Part shown: piece after piece, positions 36,521-49,989 of the stretch | Layout of the letters: the number at the start of each line of letters is the position of its first letter | Position numbering within the stretch: the stretch's first letter is position 1 | From: Myxocyprinus asiaticus | Taxonomy: Eukaryota > Chordata > Actinopteri > Cypriniformes > Catostomidae | DNA length: 64,000 bases | Direction: 5' to 3' | NCBI RefSeq assembly: GCF_019703515.2 | Contig: NC_059372.1 | Location: forward strand, 24,092,931-24,156,930 | Notes under the pieces: generated by a model | The model's database searches: none | The model's input: only the letters and a program-made list of their open reading frames with translations | Told to the model about the DNA's origin: nothing | Program-made: the position numbers and the translations under genes

Positions 36521-36830
36521 ATCAATGGAAACATGGGTAAATGCTTCACGCTGCAGATATATACAGTATGCTCATCGCAAACAGTAATAACAGGAAAAAA
36601 GGTTTATCCTGCAATATCCTAAATTAATCACAGATACTAATGATTTCTCATTTAATCATTTTGGAGATAGTATTGGATATATCTGTTTTGTTTTGATGGT
36701 ACTGTATCTCAGGTGTGTGTGTGTGTTCACTAGGTAGCCAGTGTGTCATGACAATCTATGACAGTGACACCAGAACAGATCATCTTTCTATATATATCAA
36801 TACAAGTTGACATTTGACAAAATGTACATT

Positions 36831-37520
36831 TTAATTCTGTTGGACCACCCTCTAGATTGTATAGGCTTGGTTTTAAAAACACACCCACCTGCTGGCAATA
36901 CCAATCAGAAGATGGAGACACAACCCATGTTTTTTGGTGGTGTGTTAAGATCCAAGAATTTTGGTTGAAGGTTCAGAGTTTTGTGTATGACGTGTTGGGC
37001 ACTCAGGTTTCGCTTTGCCGCAGACTCTGTATTTTAGGCAATGGGGCGGTCATTAATATAGGGGATAAACACATAAAAAATTGGGTTCTGACCAGTGTTA
37101 TGATTGGCAGACAGATTGTTCTAAGGGGATGGAAATTGGCTGGAGCGCCCTCATTTCGGGAGTAGTGCGCGGAGATGGGGAGGTGTCATGTAGAAGGCTG
37201 GGGATCTGGGATTCATTTGATGGCAAATGAGGCAGTTATTTGGCATTTTTGGGGGACCCTCGGGGAGGGGCTGTGGAGAGAGAGGCGTAGTTTTAGATGT
37301 GTATGATTATTTTATATATATATATATATATATTTTTTTTTTTATTTTTTTTTTATTTGGTGTGCGTGTGTGTGTACTTATGTGTGACCATGGGGATGTT
37401 CGCTGGGGGTCGGGGTGGGGTTGGTGATTGGGGAGGGGGAGTAGTGGGAGTTAAATGTTGATTCGATGTATATATGTTTTGTTTTTCTTTGTCAACTATA
37501 TGAATCAATAAAAAAAATAA
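36831..37520 (+). mobile_element. 5'-truncated 3' end of the same Tx1-type LINE
   Basis: It matches 32505-33140 of the larger copy: ttctgttggaccaccctc, frame TPTCWQYQSEDGDTTHVFWW at 36881-36940, G/T-rich 3' UTR and final gaatcaataaaaaaaat. It ends only about 140 bp before the next Tc1. Confidence 0.85.
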
Positions 37521-38042
37521 ATGTTAATCGGAATTTTTGTTTTATTTATTTGTTTTTGTTTTGTTTTATTTGTAGCCTATATTTAGAGTGGTGCATTTTG
37601 CTGGACTATGTGGCCTACTTGTATATGTGTGGATCTTATATATATATATATATATATACACAGTTGTGCTCAAACGTTTGCATACCCTGGCAGAAATTGT
37701 GAAATTTTGGCATTGATTATGAAAATATGACTGATCATGCAATGATCTTGACAGGTCTTTTATTTAAGGATGGTGATCATATGAAGCAATTTATTATCAC
37801 ATAGTTGTTTGGCTCCTTTTTAAATCATAATGGTAACAGAAATCATCCAAATGACCCTGATCAAAAGTTTACATACCCTTGAATGTTTGGCCTTGTTACA
37901 GACACACACAGGTTTAAATGGCAATTAAAGGTTAATTTCCCACACCTATGGATTTTTAAATTGCAATTAGTGTCTGTGTATAAATAGTCATTGAGTTTGT
38001 TAGCTCTCACGTGGATGCACTGAGCAGGCTAGATACTGAGCC

Positions 38043-38352
38043 ATGGGGAGCAGAAAAGAACTGTCAAAAGACCTGCGTAACAAGGTAATGGAACTTTATA
38101 AAGCTGGAAAAGAATATAAAAAGATATCCAAAGGCTTGAAAATGCCAGTCAGTACTGTTCAATCACTTAAGAAGTGGAAAATTCGGAGATCTCTTGATAC
38201 CAAGCCATGGTCAGGTAGACCAAGAAAGATTTCAGCCACAACTGGCAGAAGAATTGTTCAGGATACAAAGAAAAACCCACAGGTAACCTCAGGAGAAATA
38301 CAGGCTGTTCTGGATAAAGACGGTGTGGTTATTTCAAGGAGTACAATATTTG
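38043..38352 (+). pseudogene. Tc1 transposase 5' half (left arm)
   Basis: It reads MGSRKELSKDLRNKVMELYK, the paired-like helix-turn-helix (KKISKGLKMPVSTVQS), then GRPRKI and RRIVQDTKKNPQVTSGEIQA, as far as SRSTI, after which the frame enters unrelated spacer. A Lys is missing relative to the right arm (LKKWK versus LIKKWK). It has no catalytic domain. Confidence 0.85.
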
Positions 38353-38543
38353 TTGACCCCTCTCCAAATATAGCGCTTATGGTTGTGACCATAAAGCTCT
38401 ATTTTGGTCTTGTCACTCCAAATTACAGTGTGCCAGAAGCTGTGAGGTGTGTCAAGGTGTTGTCAGGCATATTGTAACCGGGCTTTTTGAGGCATTGGCT
38501 TCTTTCTGGCAACTCGACCATGCAGCTAATTTTTGTTCAAGTA

Positions 38544-38834
38544 TCATCGTATAGTGCTCCTTGAAACAACCACACTGTCTTTTTCCAAAGCAGCCTGTAT
38601 TTCTCCTGAGGTTACCTGTGGGTTTTTCTTTGTGTCCTGAACAATTCTTCTTGGTCTAACGGACCTTGGCTTGGTATCAAGAGATCCCTGAATTTTCCAC
38701 TTTTTAATAAGTGATTGAACAGTACTGACTGGCATTTTCAAGGCTTTGGATATCTTTTTATATCCTTTTCCATCTTTATAAAGTTCCATTACCTTGTTAC
38801 ACAGGTCTTTTGACAGTTCTTTTCTGCTCCCCAT
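38544..38834 (-). pseudogene. Tc1 transposase 5' half (right arm)
   Basis: The inverted partner of the frame at 38043 starts at 38834 with the same MGSRKELSKDL and ends in SRSTIR. It lacks the residues between RPR and RIVQD that the left arm keeps, so the two arms have diverged separately. Confidence 0.85.
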
Positions 38835-39239
38835 GGCTCAGTATCTAGCCTGCTCAGTGCATCCACGTGAGAGCTAACAAACTCATTGACTATTTATACA
38901 CAGACACTAATTGCAATTTAAAAAGCCACAGGTGTGGGCAATTAACCTTTAATTGCCATTTAAACCTATGTGTGTCATCTTGTGTGTCTGTAACAAGGCC
39001 AAACATTCAAGGGTATGTAAAGTTTTGATCAGGGCCATTTGGGTGATTTCTGTTATCATTAGGATTTAAATGGGACCCAAACAACTATGTGATAATAAAT
39101 GGCTTCATATAATCACTATCCTTAAATAAAAGACTTGCATGATCAGTCATATTTTCAAAAACAATGCCAAAATTTCACAATTTCTGCCAGGGTATGCAAA
39201 CTTTTGAGCACAACTGTATATATATATATATATATATAT

Positions 39240-40865
39240 TTCAACAAAAACAAGAAACATATAGGCCTATATATGATCATTATCATAATATTTCTCACAG
39301 TTTTTATTTTTCAAAGAACCACACATTTACAAGAATTAAGCTGTATACCTACACATCATGTTTTATTTTATTGTTTTTAATGACAAATGTCCATGATGTA
39401 TTAAATAACGTATTTAGCATAGTCTACTTGCCTCATTAATATATATAAAAAAAAAAATTTTAAACTTACAAAAAAAGAGCCAGAGCTATTGTTTTAGTCT
39501 GACTGAAAATGAACTTTTAAAGTACGTTAACATACTTAGCATTGGTAAGGTGAATTTAAACCTCCCATACCCATGGTAAAATAATTGATTTGAGTGGCTT
39601 ATAGCATTTATAAAATGGCGGCAACAACAGCAATATTATAAAAAATAAAAAAAATCAATAAACATAATCAAATTTATCGGAATACACAATGATTCCACCA
39701 ACTATTTTAGTTAATTAGCCTCACTAGGCTATTTGCGGTTGCCAACTTTGTGCAGTTATATATAGAATGTGTCACAGGTGTGCATTTATAGTCTTTTTTT
39801 AAATGGCTTCAATACAGCTCATAACTCAAAACTAAGCTATCCATTTTATAAAAACATTTTATTTGCAGTTCTTTCTTGTCAAAGGTCTATATTACTCAAA
39901 ATAGTCTCATGAAAACTCATACAAGATGGCGAAATTCTAAGATTTTATGCAACTTGGTCATATGAAAAGGTACAACTTTTAGACCAACGGATCAACAAAC
40001 AGAATTTCAAACTGATACTTTACAGCCATCAAATTTTACCCTCCTATCCAACATTTTACTTTAAGAAATGTCTGTGAACCAATTTGGTTACTCATTCCAT
40101 ATTTATTTATGCAATAAAAATGACTGATGTATGTCAATATCCTGGAATACACTTCCCATTGTCTTGTTTCAAACTGATGAATTGTTTCATTACAGTTTTT
40201 ATTACAACAAATGCACATTTAGCCTGGATTAGTTTATACTTTATTGATATAAACAAGAGACACAACAGATCCACCGAACTCAGTCTCAACCAGATCATGG
40301 AGGTTAATCTTCGGATCCCAAAAATCTCTTTGTTTATCAGCCATATTCGAAGTTCAACCGAAAAACCCATCTGTCTACTATTGCGGCTCCCACTTTGGTC
40401 TGACAGAGCCAGCTGTCCTCCAGCAGAGTTTAGCTGCAGCCCCATCATCTCTCTCTCTCTCATTCAACCTATACCCACCTCTCACCACAAACTGAATGGA
40501 TTAACTCATTAACAGAGTTAGTGAAAGAAGCCTAATGCATGAATTCACCAAGCTTGTACTTCTCCAATGACCTCATTTTTTGAACCAGGGCAGATCTCTC
40601 CCAAGACCTGAGGCTGCAGCAGAACTAACATACTAACTGCTAACCTTCTTCAGACATGAGCTGAAGAAACAGCTTAGATGAGCATGTTTGAGAAATAATC
40701 TCAATAAAGTTTAAGGTAATAATCTCTCAAATCTTCTGTCACTGATTACTAAAAAAGGATTTCAAAAGGCACTTTGGACGAATACGGTACACTTTGGCAT
40801 CCCATGGCTTTTTTTAGGCATTGGAAGCACAAATATCATGTTTTTGTTGTGAGAATGATTACATA
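39240..40865. other. Intergenic, no gene recognised
   Basis: A+T-rich to 40200. A 142-codon open frame at 40084-40512 has no domain I know. 40560-40720 ends in aataaagttt and may be an old retroposed sequence; not proven. Confidence 0.3.
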
Positions 40866-40867
40866 CA

Positions 40868-40986
40868 CTCACTGAGCACTTTATTAGGAACACCTGTACA
40901 CTTACTTATTCCTGCTGCCACACGATTGGCTGACTAGATAATCGCATGAATAAGGTATACAGGTGTTTCTAATAAAGTGCTCAGAG
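40868..40986. repeat. Short inverted-repeat element ('GAGCACTTTATTAGGAACACC')
   Basis: actgagcactttattaggaa at the left and its inverted copy (ctaataaagtgctcag) at the right enclose about 60 bp; a common fish mini-element. Confidence 0.7.
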
Positions 40987-41171
40987 AGAGTAGTTCCACC
41001 TTCTTAGGTTGATGATCAAACATTTTTTAAGGTGAGGTTTTTACTAACCATTTATTGAAAGAGTTTTTTTTTTTTTGAGTTTCAGGTCCTGTTTTCTACC
41101 CTATTCATGGAAAGTGACAAAACATGCACTATACTGTCTTTGCCTGCACACAAAATGTAAATTGTAACAAT

Positions 41172-42986
41172 AACTACGTTTTCATCCAAGGGTTTTTTTG
41201 CGACAAAAAGTGTAGCACATCAAAAAGTTTATCGATATAGCTGATGGAAATGCAAATTATCGCTAAAATAAAGTGTCGACATAATATTTTTCCGTTTAAC
41301 TCTAGAGCAAAAACACGATGTTGATACTTCAAATGTTGCGAAAAACTGGTTTGGAAACACTTTTTGTCTGAAAATTGGCATTAACGTAAAAATGTGTCAC
41401 GTGACAGAATTTACCCCAGTCGTTAGACTGTGATAATCTTGACGACAAGGTATACATCCTTGAAAGCCAATTTATTGCATGTGAAGCATTACTCGTACTG
41501 TTATGGATTGGTCTTAACGCCATACCTGCACAGAACTGCACAACACATCTGTGTCATGACACTTCCATGAGTGCCAACACAAATATCTCTTATGTATCAT
41601 GCATCTGTTATCGACAAGTGCACGGAGAACAAATGAATAGCCACTCTTTGCGATTAATCGTGGTAGCCATCTGTTTATTTATTAAAGTTGCTTTTCCACA
41701 CCATTCAAAATAATAGACAGCAGTCATGGAATTAGACCACAATACAAAAAAAACATATCATTTCTGTGCACAAAGATGTTTTAAATTATAAAAAAATACA
41801 CAATACTAGGAGAAAAGCATCAGTGTGCTTTTTTTGAACACTAACATATAGCCCCTTTCTATTAAATTATTGTTTAGCTTACTTTTGAAAAAATGTCGTC
41901 AAAATTCCCTGTATTAAATAAACTACCAAAAGAATAAAGCATTAAATGAAGAAAAAAAAATAAAAATAAAATAAAATTACCAAAATGAAAAAAAAATATT
42001 GTTAGGCCTATATAATTGCCCTTTCTTTACGCAAACTTAAATTAGCCACACCCTGTTCTGTAGAAAAAAGAAAAAAGAAAATCATCTGAATGACATTCTC
42101 AGAATATTCTATACTTTTTTTTCAAGACTATAAACTATCAGAACTGTTGGTCCAATGCGGAGTTCACTAGCTTTTTAACATTTTAAAACTTTTAAATATT
42201 TTAATCCTAACCCTCTTTACCTCTGATAGCATTTGCTGAGCTTCTTCACAAAATGTCAATTGCATAAAATGAATTTTAGATGACAATCATGTCGGTCGTT
42301 AAAAGTTGCTGGACAAATATACGGGACATAATGCAGTTGTGATGGCAATGCTTTAGATGATTGTTCAAAATAGCCTATTGAATATCAGGAACGTATCATA
42401 TGTAATCCCTGATATTACACCGCATCAATTTTCTTTAATAGCTGTGCACACATCGATGGATGGTCCTTATACTAAGACCGAAAGTTTCCCCACTACTTGG
42501 TGCAGGTTGCCAATTTGAACAGGGCCACGATGATTCGCTTTCGGGTCGGAACCGGTGGCAACCTGCGATAGGCGCAACATCAGGACCAATATTACAGTCC
42601 TATCAGAAGGGCAACAGCTCCCTTCTGATTGCATTTATTTGTGAAATTAAAATGACAGTAAGCTGGCTAATTTCAATGAATTGTATCAATACTCTCCCCA
42701 TTTTACAAAAACATCTGGGAGGTGAAAGGTACACAATTAGCGATATACACACATTTCTGTATGGAAATGGCTTAAGGGCAGATTTATTTTGTGATAAACC
42801 AAAACTTATGCGAAAAAGTTTTTTTTTTTTTTTTAAGCATGATGTCATCACACACACCATTTTTATCAATAAAAGGCCTTTTGAATGGAAACAGGCAGAA
42901 GACAGCAAATTTCACAAACTTTTTTTTACACATTTTCCCTTTGTCAATAACAAAACAGCGCGAAAGGTAGATGGAAACTAGGTTAA
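41172..42986. mobile_element. MITE-type element with 'CTACGTTTTCATCCA' ends
   Basis: The left end ctacgttttcatccaaggg and reversed right end cctagtttccatctacc are inverted copies, and both run into 'ttgcg' / 'tcgcg' words. A second, shorter relative lies at 58932-59660. The 173-codon frame at 42460 lies inside it and is not a gene. Confidence 0.65.
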
Positions 42987-42989
42987 TAA

Positions 42990-43818
42990 GTCATAAAGCC
43001 AGGTTCATTAATTTCGTAAATCAGACAGGACCTGTCTGTGATTGCTTGCGGGTCTGCGACAAAGATGTCTGAAACACATGCCCTATCTCAATGTTCAGAG
43101 AGCCGCTGACCTAGAGAAAACATAACGACAGCATGTTAATTTGCCATGTTTGAGGAGGTGGACGGCTGTTGTTTTGGTGTCAGAGTCATGTGTATAGTGA
43201 AGAATGGCTGCCTGCAGTCGTCGGCACATTTGATTAACGGCCTAATGATGGATTGGCCTCCCCTGCGCTGGGTGAACTTAAGTATTAGGCCTTACCCCAT
43301 GAGCTGAAAAAGCCTGAATAATTTATATCCATGATTTTAACAATCAAACTCAGACTCGGAATGCTTAGAGAAAAGTCCAAATAACTGACCAGGGATTGAA
43401 GTGGGGGGAGGTCAAGAGGGCTTTTAAATTTGACAAAGAAATATTTTGCATTCCACTCATTTCCAGTGTTTGTGGAGGATTAAACATAACACACTCAATA
43501 AAACAGGGAGTCATGTACCATTTAAAACCTCTTTTTATATCAGTTAGACAGTACATTGATTTTTAAAGTTGATATTACATGCCCAAATTAGCCTGACACA
43601 TGAGCTGTAAAAAACACAGGATAACTCAGCAAAGATGAACATATTGCAATATCTCATGGAATCACAGCAAACTGAAAGCCATTACTCAAATCAGCCTCTT
43701 TTGTCTCTGCAGCTTTTCTTAGTGAATTGCATTTCAGCACTTTCTGTGCTGTCAGTGAATAATGCAAACATACATATGGGAATGGAATATAACATTCTAC
43801 AGTGTAGCTTACTGATGT
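42990..43818. other. Intergenic, part unique-looking
   Basis: 43030-43330 has balanced composition and homeodomain-like words (gattaacggcctaatgatgg). It could be a regulatory element, but there is no direct evidence. Confidence 0.25.
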
Positions 43819-43819
43819 A

Positions 43820-45424
<1,605 letters not shown>

Positions 45425-45444
45425 TATATTTATGCATTAATGTG

Positions 45445-45660
45445 TAGATGGTGGCGTAGTGGGCTAAAGCACATAACTGGTAATGTTGCTTAGCTTAAAC
45501 TAATCAGATGGTTGCTGGTTCGATCCCCACAGCCACCACCATTGTGTCCTTGAGCAAGGCACTTAACTCCAGGTTGCTCCGGGGGTATTGTCCCTGTAAT
45601 AAGTACACTGTAAGTTGCTTTGGATAAAAGCATCTGCCAAATAAATAAATGTAAATGTAG
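45445..45660 (+). mobile_element. tRNA-derived SINE
   Basis: An RNA polymerase III A box (TGGCGTAGTGGG, 45452-45463) and B box (GGTTCGATCCC, 45517-45527) head the unit. The tRNA-unrelated body (gagcaaggcacttaactcc, gctttggataaaagcatctg) and a (AAATAAATG)-like tail follow. It sits 20 bp past the Tc1 copy. The family name is not certain. Confidence 0.88.
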
Positions 45661-45665
45661 AATGT

Positions 45666-47575
45666 CAATGAATGGTTATTGCATACTTGCTGACCTAAGG
45701 AATACAGCATCACACCAGCAACAGTGTGTACAACTGCTCACATGATCAGACTCGACATTCTCACCCCCTCTACAGTACAGCAGTGGAGTAGCAATTCTGG
45801 CAACTCTGCCAGATCACATTGATCATTGAATGATCCATTCATAATCTGAACCATAAGGACAGCATTGGCTTGCTGTGGATTCTGTGAAGCTGAACAGTGC
45901 ATTTGGGCTGGATGGATGAATAATTTGAATTTAAATTAAGAGGTGGTGGGAAATCTTCCAAAAATTACAAAAAGTGGAGGAGGATAACATTGCTTGGTTT
46001 GTTTGACAATTAATTTTCAATATTTAAATCACATAGTAATAAGACTTTATTTAAAAAAAATTGTATCTGAATTAACCAATATAGGGGAGCAAAATCTTCC
46101 TCTGAGTAACATTTTCTCAGTGTGAGTTTGAAAATTCATCCTGACTGATTGCCATCATTAATCTCTGAGAGCTGCGTGAGATGTTAAGTGGATTTGGAGG
46201 GCCCCCCTTCAACCTCTATTAAAGGGGCTGGTCCTCCAGGGGTCTGGGCTGATGCAGCTTTGTGCAGATGAATTCTGTCACAATCAAAGAGCAGGTCATA
46301 TGCAAACATAATGTCATTGAATTAATACACAATCCACAGTGAAGGCCATAATGGTGGCTTTGCCATGAGAATACTGTACAATAATGTGAGTTTATACAAT
46401 GACACTTTGTAAGATTTCACAAGATTACATGGGCATGCAGCTAATTATTCTTTTAGAAATACAGGGTTTCTACTGCAAAGAAGCTCAGGACAGTTCTGCT
46501 GCTTTGCGGAACATATCAAGGGAGAGCATTTTGCAGAACAATGCTTAAAGGGACAGTACCGTACTGCCCAAAATTACCTGCAAAGAATATCTTTGCATAA
46601 ATATGCCACAGTAAGTAGGTTACATTATAATTATAAAGAGTTAAATGTGCCAGTCAAAAACCATGTATCATTTTACATACCCATAAAAAACGTGTTCCTT
46701 CATGGTGTATTTTGAAAAAACAAATTTTACCAATTTAATTACATTAAATTAATAACTTTGATTATTTATGAATTCTATCACCTGATATTGTGAACTTTAA
46801 ACATCAATGAAAGTAATATAAATATGATAAATAGTACATCATATCACTATTAAGAATCTGTAGAGAGAAATTAAGATATTTACTCAGGAATAAAAGTAAG
46901 CAAGTACTGAGTTAAATTGAGCACATTTTTAATTGGCTTTTAAGTCATTTCTTCATACATTTTCTCTCCTGTTTGTCATGGTAGTACACAGGCTTTTAGG
47001 GATGCCATAACTGACTGAATTACTCCTTAATTTGAACATGCACTTTACTATTCAGGTATTAAATTATAGTTCATGGTGCTTAGTGGTCTTTGTGATTTGA
47101 AACCTTTTGCACATTTTTATGTGGGGATATGGATATACAGATAATGTTTAAAATATAAAAATAATTTTGAATTGCAAATATCTGTTAATGTCTATTCCTC
47201 CCATCATTGAGATAAACGTCATCCTATGTTGCAGAGATTTTTCTAACAGGACCTTGGGCTGTGTAGGATACACTGCACACTTGGCACCTGCTCCAGCTGC
47301 TGTATTGAGAAAACACCAGAGCTGAGCTGATCAGCACACTTGCACCTGGGACTGTATCCACAGAGCTGCTCTTAAACAAATCCTTATTGGCAACAGTACT
47401 GAAGACACACTTTAAATGGAACTTCTATCTGCTGATTTGGGGATAAAAAGATAAGAAATATGACTAAGCAAGACATCAAGGAAGGAAAAAGTATGGAAAA
47501 AGGAAAGGAAAGGCAAGGGAATGGAAGGGGAAAAGGGGAAAGAAAGAAAGAAAAAAGAAGGAAAGAAAGAAAGCA
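45666..47575. other. Intergenic, no gene recognised
   Basis: 46080-46330 and 47220-47340 look unique and of balanced composition; the remainder is A+T-rich. A purine-rich (GGAAA)n tract occupies 47470-47580. Confidence 0.3.
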
Positions 47576-47663
47576 AGAAAATATAGCTGCAAGCAGCAAT
47601 TACAGGGCCAAACATCACCATGGCAACCACTGCACAACCCAAAAATCTCACAGAGCAAGCACA

Positions 47664-47756
47664 ACTCACATTGTCCCTGGATGGATTTGAACCTACAACT
47701 TTTCAATCCACAGTTCAATGTGCTATGCACTATACCACACATCCACAACATTGTAG
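47664..47756 (-). other. tRNA-like module 1 in the dispersed repeat
   Basis: The minus strand reads GTGTGGTATAGTGCATAGCA (A-box-like) and AGGTTCAAATCC (B box) about 35 nt apart, with GGATG/CATCC near the ends. It is too degenerate to be a working tRNA. Confidence 0.45.
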
Positions 47757-48187
47757 TCAACAAAGGGACATACCAGGCTTAGATTATTCACAGCCAAGCA
47801 CAGCTATTACCATAATCAACTTTATACAAAGATGCAAATAAACATTTGATTCAGGAACGGCCCGGCCTCCATTCAGTAAGCACAATACAAAAATCTCCGG
47901 AACGAAAACAATAAGGTTAGAGAATTTTCCATTTAATATTTCATGGTTCTAACCACTGCTCCACTCAGCCACTAGGCTATTAGCTACCAAAATGAACGTA
48001 CTAAGGTAAGAAGTTTTTTACAGCAAAGCACAAAAGTCACCATGATCAACTTTGTATTGCTCTAACTTTTCAACAGAGATCAAATTCAGAATTTGATTTT
48101 GGAAAACCCGAGCAACTATTTAGCAATCACACTACAAAAATCAATAGAACTAAAAAAAAAAAATGTACAAAATAACATGGGGGTGGA

Positions 48188-48252
48188 GTTTCAAACCCAC
48201 AACCCTTGAAACAATAAACCAGTACTTTAACACACTGAGCTACTCAGTTGAC
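48188..48252 (-). other. tRNA-like module 2 in the dispersed repeat
   Basis: The minus strand reads TAGCTCAGTGTGTTAAAGTA (A-box-like) then GGTTGTGGGTTTGAAAC (B-box-like). Confidence 0.45.
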
Positions 48253-48724
48253 ATACCAATTAAGTGGCAAAGATACTTCTTGAGTGGCAAAGAGACTTCC
48301 TGAGATCAGCACACAAGTGTAGGTTAGCTGATATTAAATACAGCAGAAAGAAAGAATAGATTGGTCATGATGTATTTAACTGATAAGCATGCAAACTGAT
48401 TAGCATGTTAAACTACTATTGCTTACGGATAGCATTTTGATCAAAGACCCAACAATTAGCATGCTAACCTATTAGCATGATAAGCTATCATAGCATGTTG
48501 CATGATAACCATGCTAAACAGACCATGTTCTTTTGATCTACATGTGATGCTGTCTCCAAACTTCTCAATCCTTTCAAAAGATATCACTCATCAGAAGAAC
48601 AACACTAAGACAAAGAAGAACAAGAAGTATACCTTCAAACAGAAATTATCTGTTATAAGCCCTGCAACTATTCAGTAAACAATACAAAGATCTCCAGTAC
48701 AATATAACACCAACTCTAACACTG

Positions 48725-48800
48725 ATCCACCTGAGAATTGAACCCACAACCTTTTAAACTATGAATCAGTGTTTTAACACACTGAGCCACTCAGTTGACA
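48725..48800 (-). other. tRNA-like module 3 in the dispersed repeat
   Basis: The minus strand reads TGGCTCAGTGTGTTAAAACA then GGTTGTGGGTTCAATTCTCA; a near copy of module 2. Confidence 0.45.
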
Positions 48801-49679
48801 TGCCAATTGAGTGACAAAGATAATTCCTTAAGTTAGAGTCAGCACACAAGTGTGGGTTATCTTTTGAACTATAGTTAGCGCTGTTTCCAAACTGCTCAAG
48901 TATCATCAGGACATGATGTCAATGATGCATACCAATTTTCTTTGAAATCCGACAATGTATTATAAATGTCAATATGGTGGAGAGACAGTATGGCCGATAT
49001 GGGAAAAACTGGTGTCGCTGAAATGACCTAAGGCATCCACAGACACCAACCCCATGATTTTAGGATATACGGTTCAAAAGTTAAGGGCAAAAAAGCAATT
49101 TTTCACAATTCTTGACCCATAGGTGGTGCTGTCGTGAAACTCTGTATGTGCCCTCAGACCATGGTACTCATGAGGCACACCAAGTTTCGTTTCGATAGGA
49201 CACAGCATTGCCGAGATACAGTCTCAAATCCTTTTTCACAGCCTCCTCATTTAATAAGTGTTTGCATAACTTTTCAACAGTCAAATATTAAAATTCTGTA
49301 TTATTCATTCTGTGCGGCTCGGTCTGGAGATTATTTTTGAGCCATTTTGTGTGCAAGATGGCGGCCACTGTAATGGGTGGAGTTTTAATGTAATATCCAT
49401 TGGAATCATCTGGAGGAGTGTAATCAGACAAAATAAGAATTGTGTCTCTAGGACAAATGGTTCAAAAGATACACATAAAAGAAAAGTGCATTTTTGAAAT
49501 GATGGTGGCGCTATAGAGTATGTCCAAGTGATCCCATTTGGTATGGGGGCTATTCATGACCACCCCTATCAGTGTGCTATGTACGGTTCTATGGGCTGTC
49601 ATAGACTCCCATTGGAGAGGAATAATAATAATAAAGAAAACAATAGGTGCCACAGCACCTTTGGTGCTTGGCCCCTAAT

Positions 49680-49985
49680 AAAGAAGAAAGAAAAAAAAAT
49701 GAAAAGGAAAAGAAGGAATGCAGGAATAATGGAAAAAGGAAGGGAATGGGAAAGAAAGAAAGAAAAGATTGAATGAAAAAAGGAAGGAAGGAAGGAATGC
49801 AGGAAGGATGGAAAAACAAAGGGACGGGAAAACAAAGAATGCAGGAAGAATGGAAAAAAGGAGGAAAGGAAAGGGATGGTGAGGGAAAAGAAAAGAAGAT
49901 TGAAGGAAGGAAGGAAAATAAATAATTAAGAAAGGAATGAAAGCAGGAAAAAAGAAAGTACAAGAGAAGAAAAAACAAAACAAAT
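49680..49985. repeat. Purine-rich (GGAA/GAAA)n tract
   Basis: About 300 bp almost wholly A/G on the plus strand, with repeated 'ggaatgcaggaa' units. The Phe/Ser-rich long open frames on the other strand are a by-product. Confidence 0.9.
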
Positions 49986-49989
49986 AATT

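Larger units (their letters stand above)
37661..39215. mobile_element. Palindromic Tc1 derivative with two head-to-head transposase 5' halves
   Basis: The ends CAGTTGTGCTCAAACGTTTG and, reversed, CAGTTGTGCTCAAAAGTTTG abut TA-rich microsatellite DNA on both sides. The inverted similarity does not stop at the terminal repeats. About 690 bp on each side (37661-38350, 38546-39215) are inverted copies, including leader, start codon and about 100 codons of transposase. The 195-bp centre is a different, more internal Tc1 piece. Confidence 0.85.
47582..49678. repeat. 2.1-kb dispersed repeat with tRNA-like modules
   Basis: It runs from tagctgcaagcagcaattac to gtgcttggcccctaataa, a unit type I know from many fish loci ('cacagcaccttcggtgcttggcccctaat'). 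Near both ends are (AAT)n/purine runs. Three tRNA-like pieces lie on its minus strand. The right half carries plus-strand text such as gttctatgggctgtcataga. No protein is encoded. Confidence 0.7.

Noticed and set aside
40084..40512. 142-codon plus-strand frame
   Set aside because: No recognisable domain, compositionally ordinary intergenic DNA, and an antisense frame of similar length.
42460..42981. 173-codon plus-strand frame
   Set aside because: It lies inside a non-autonomous element and ends at its terminal repeat.
47664..48800. Functional tRNA genes
   Set aside because: The tRNA-like modules lack a consistent cloverleaf and lie within a dispersed repeat.
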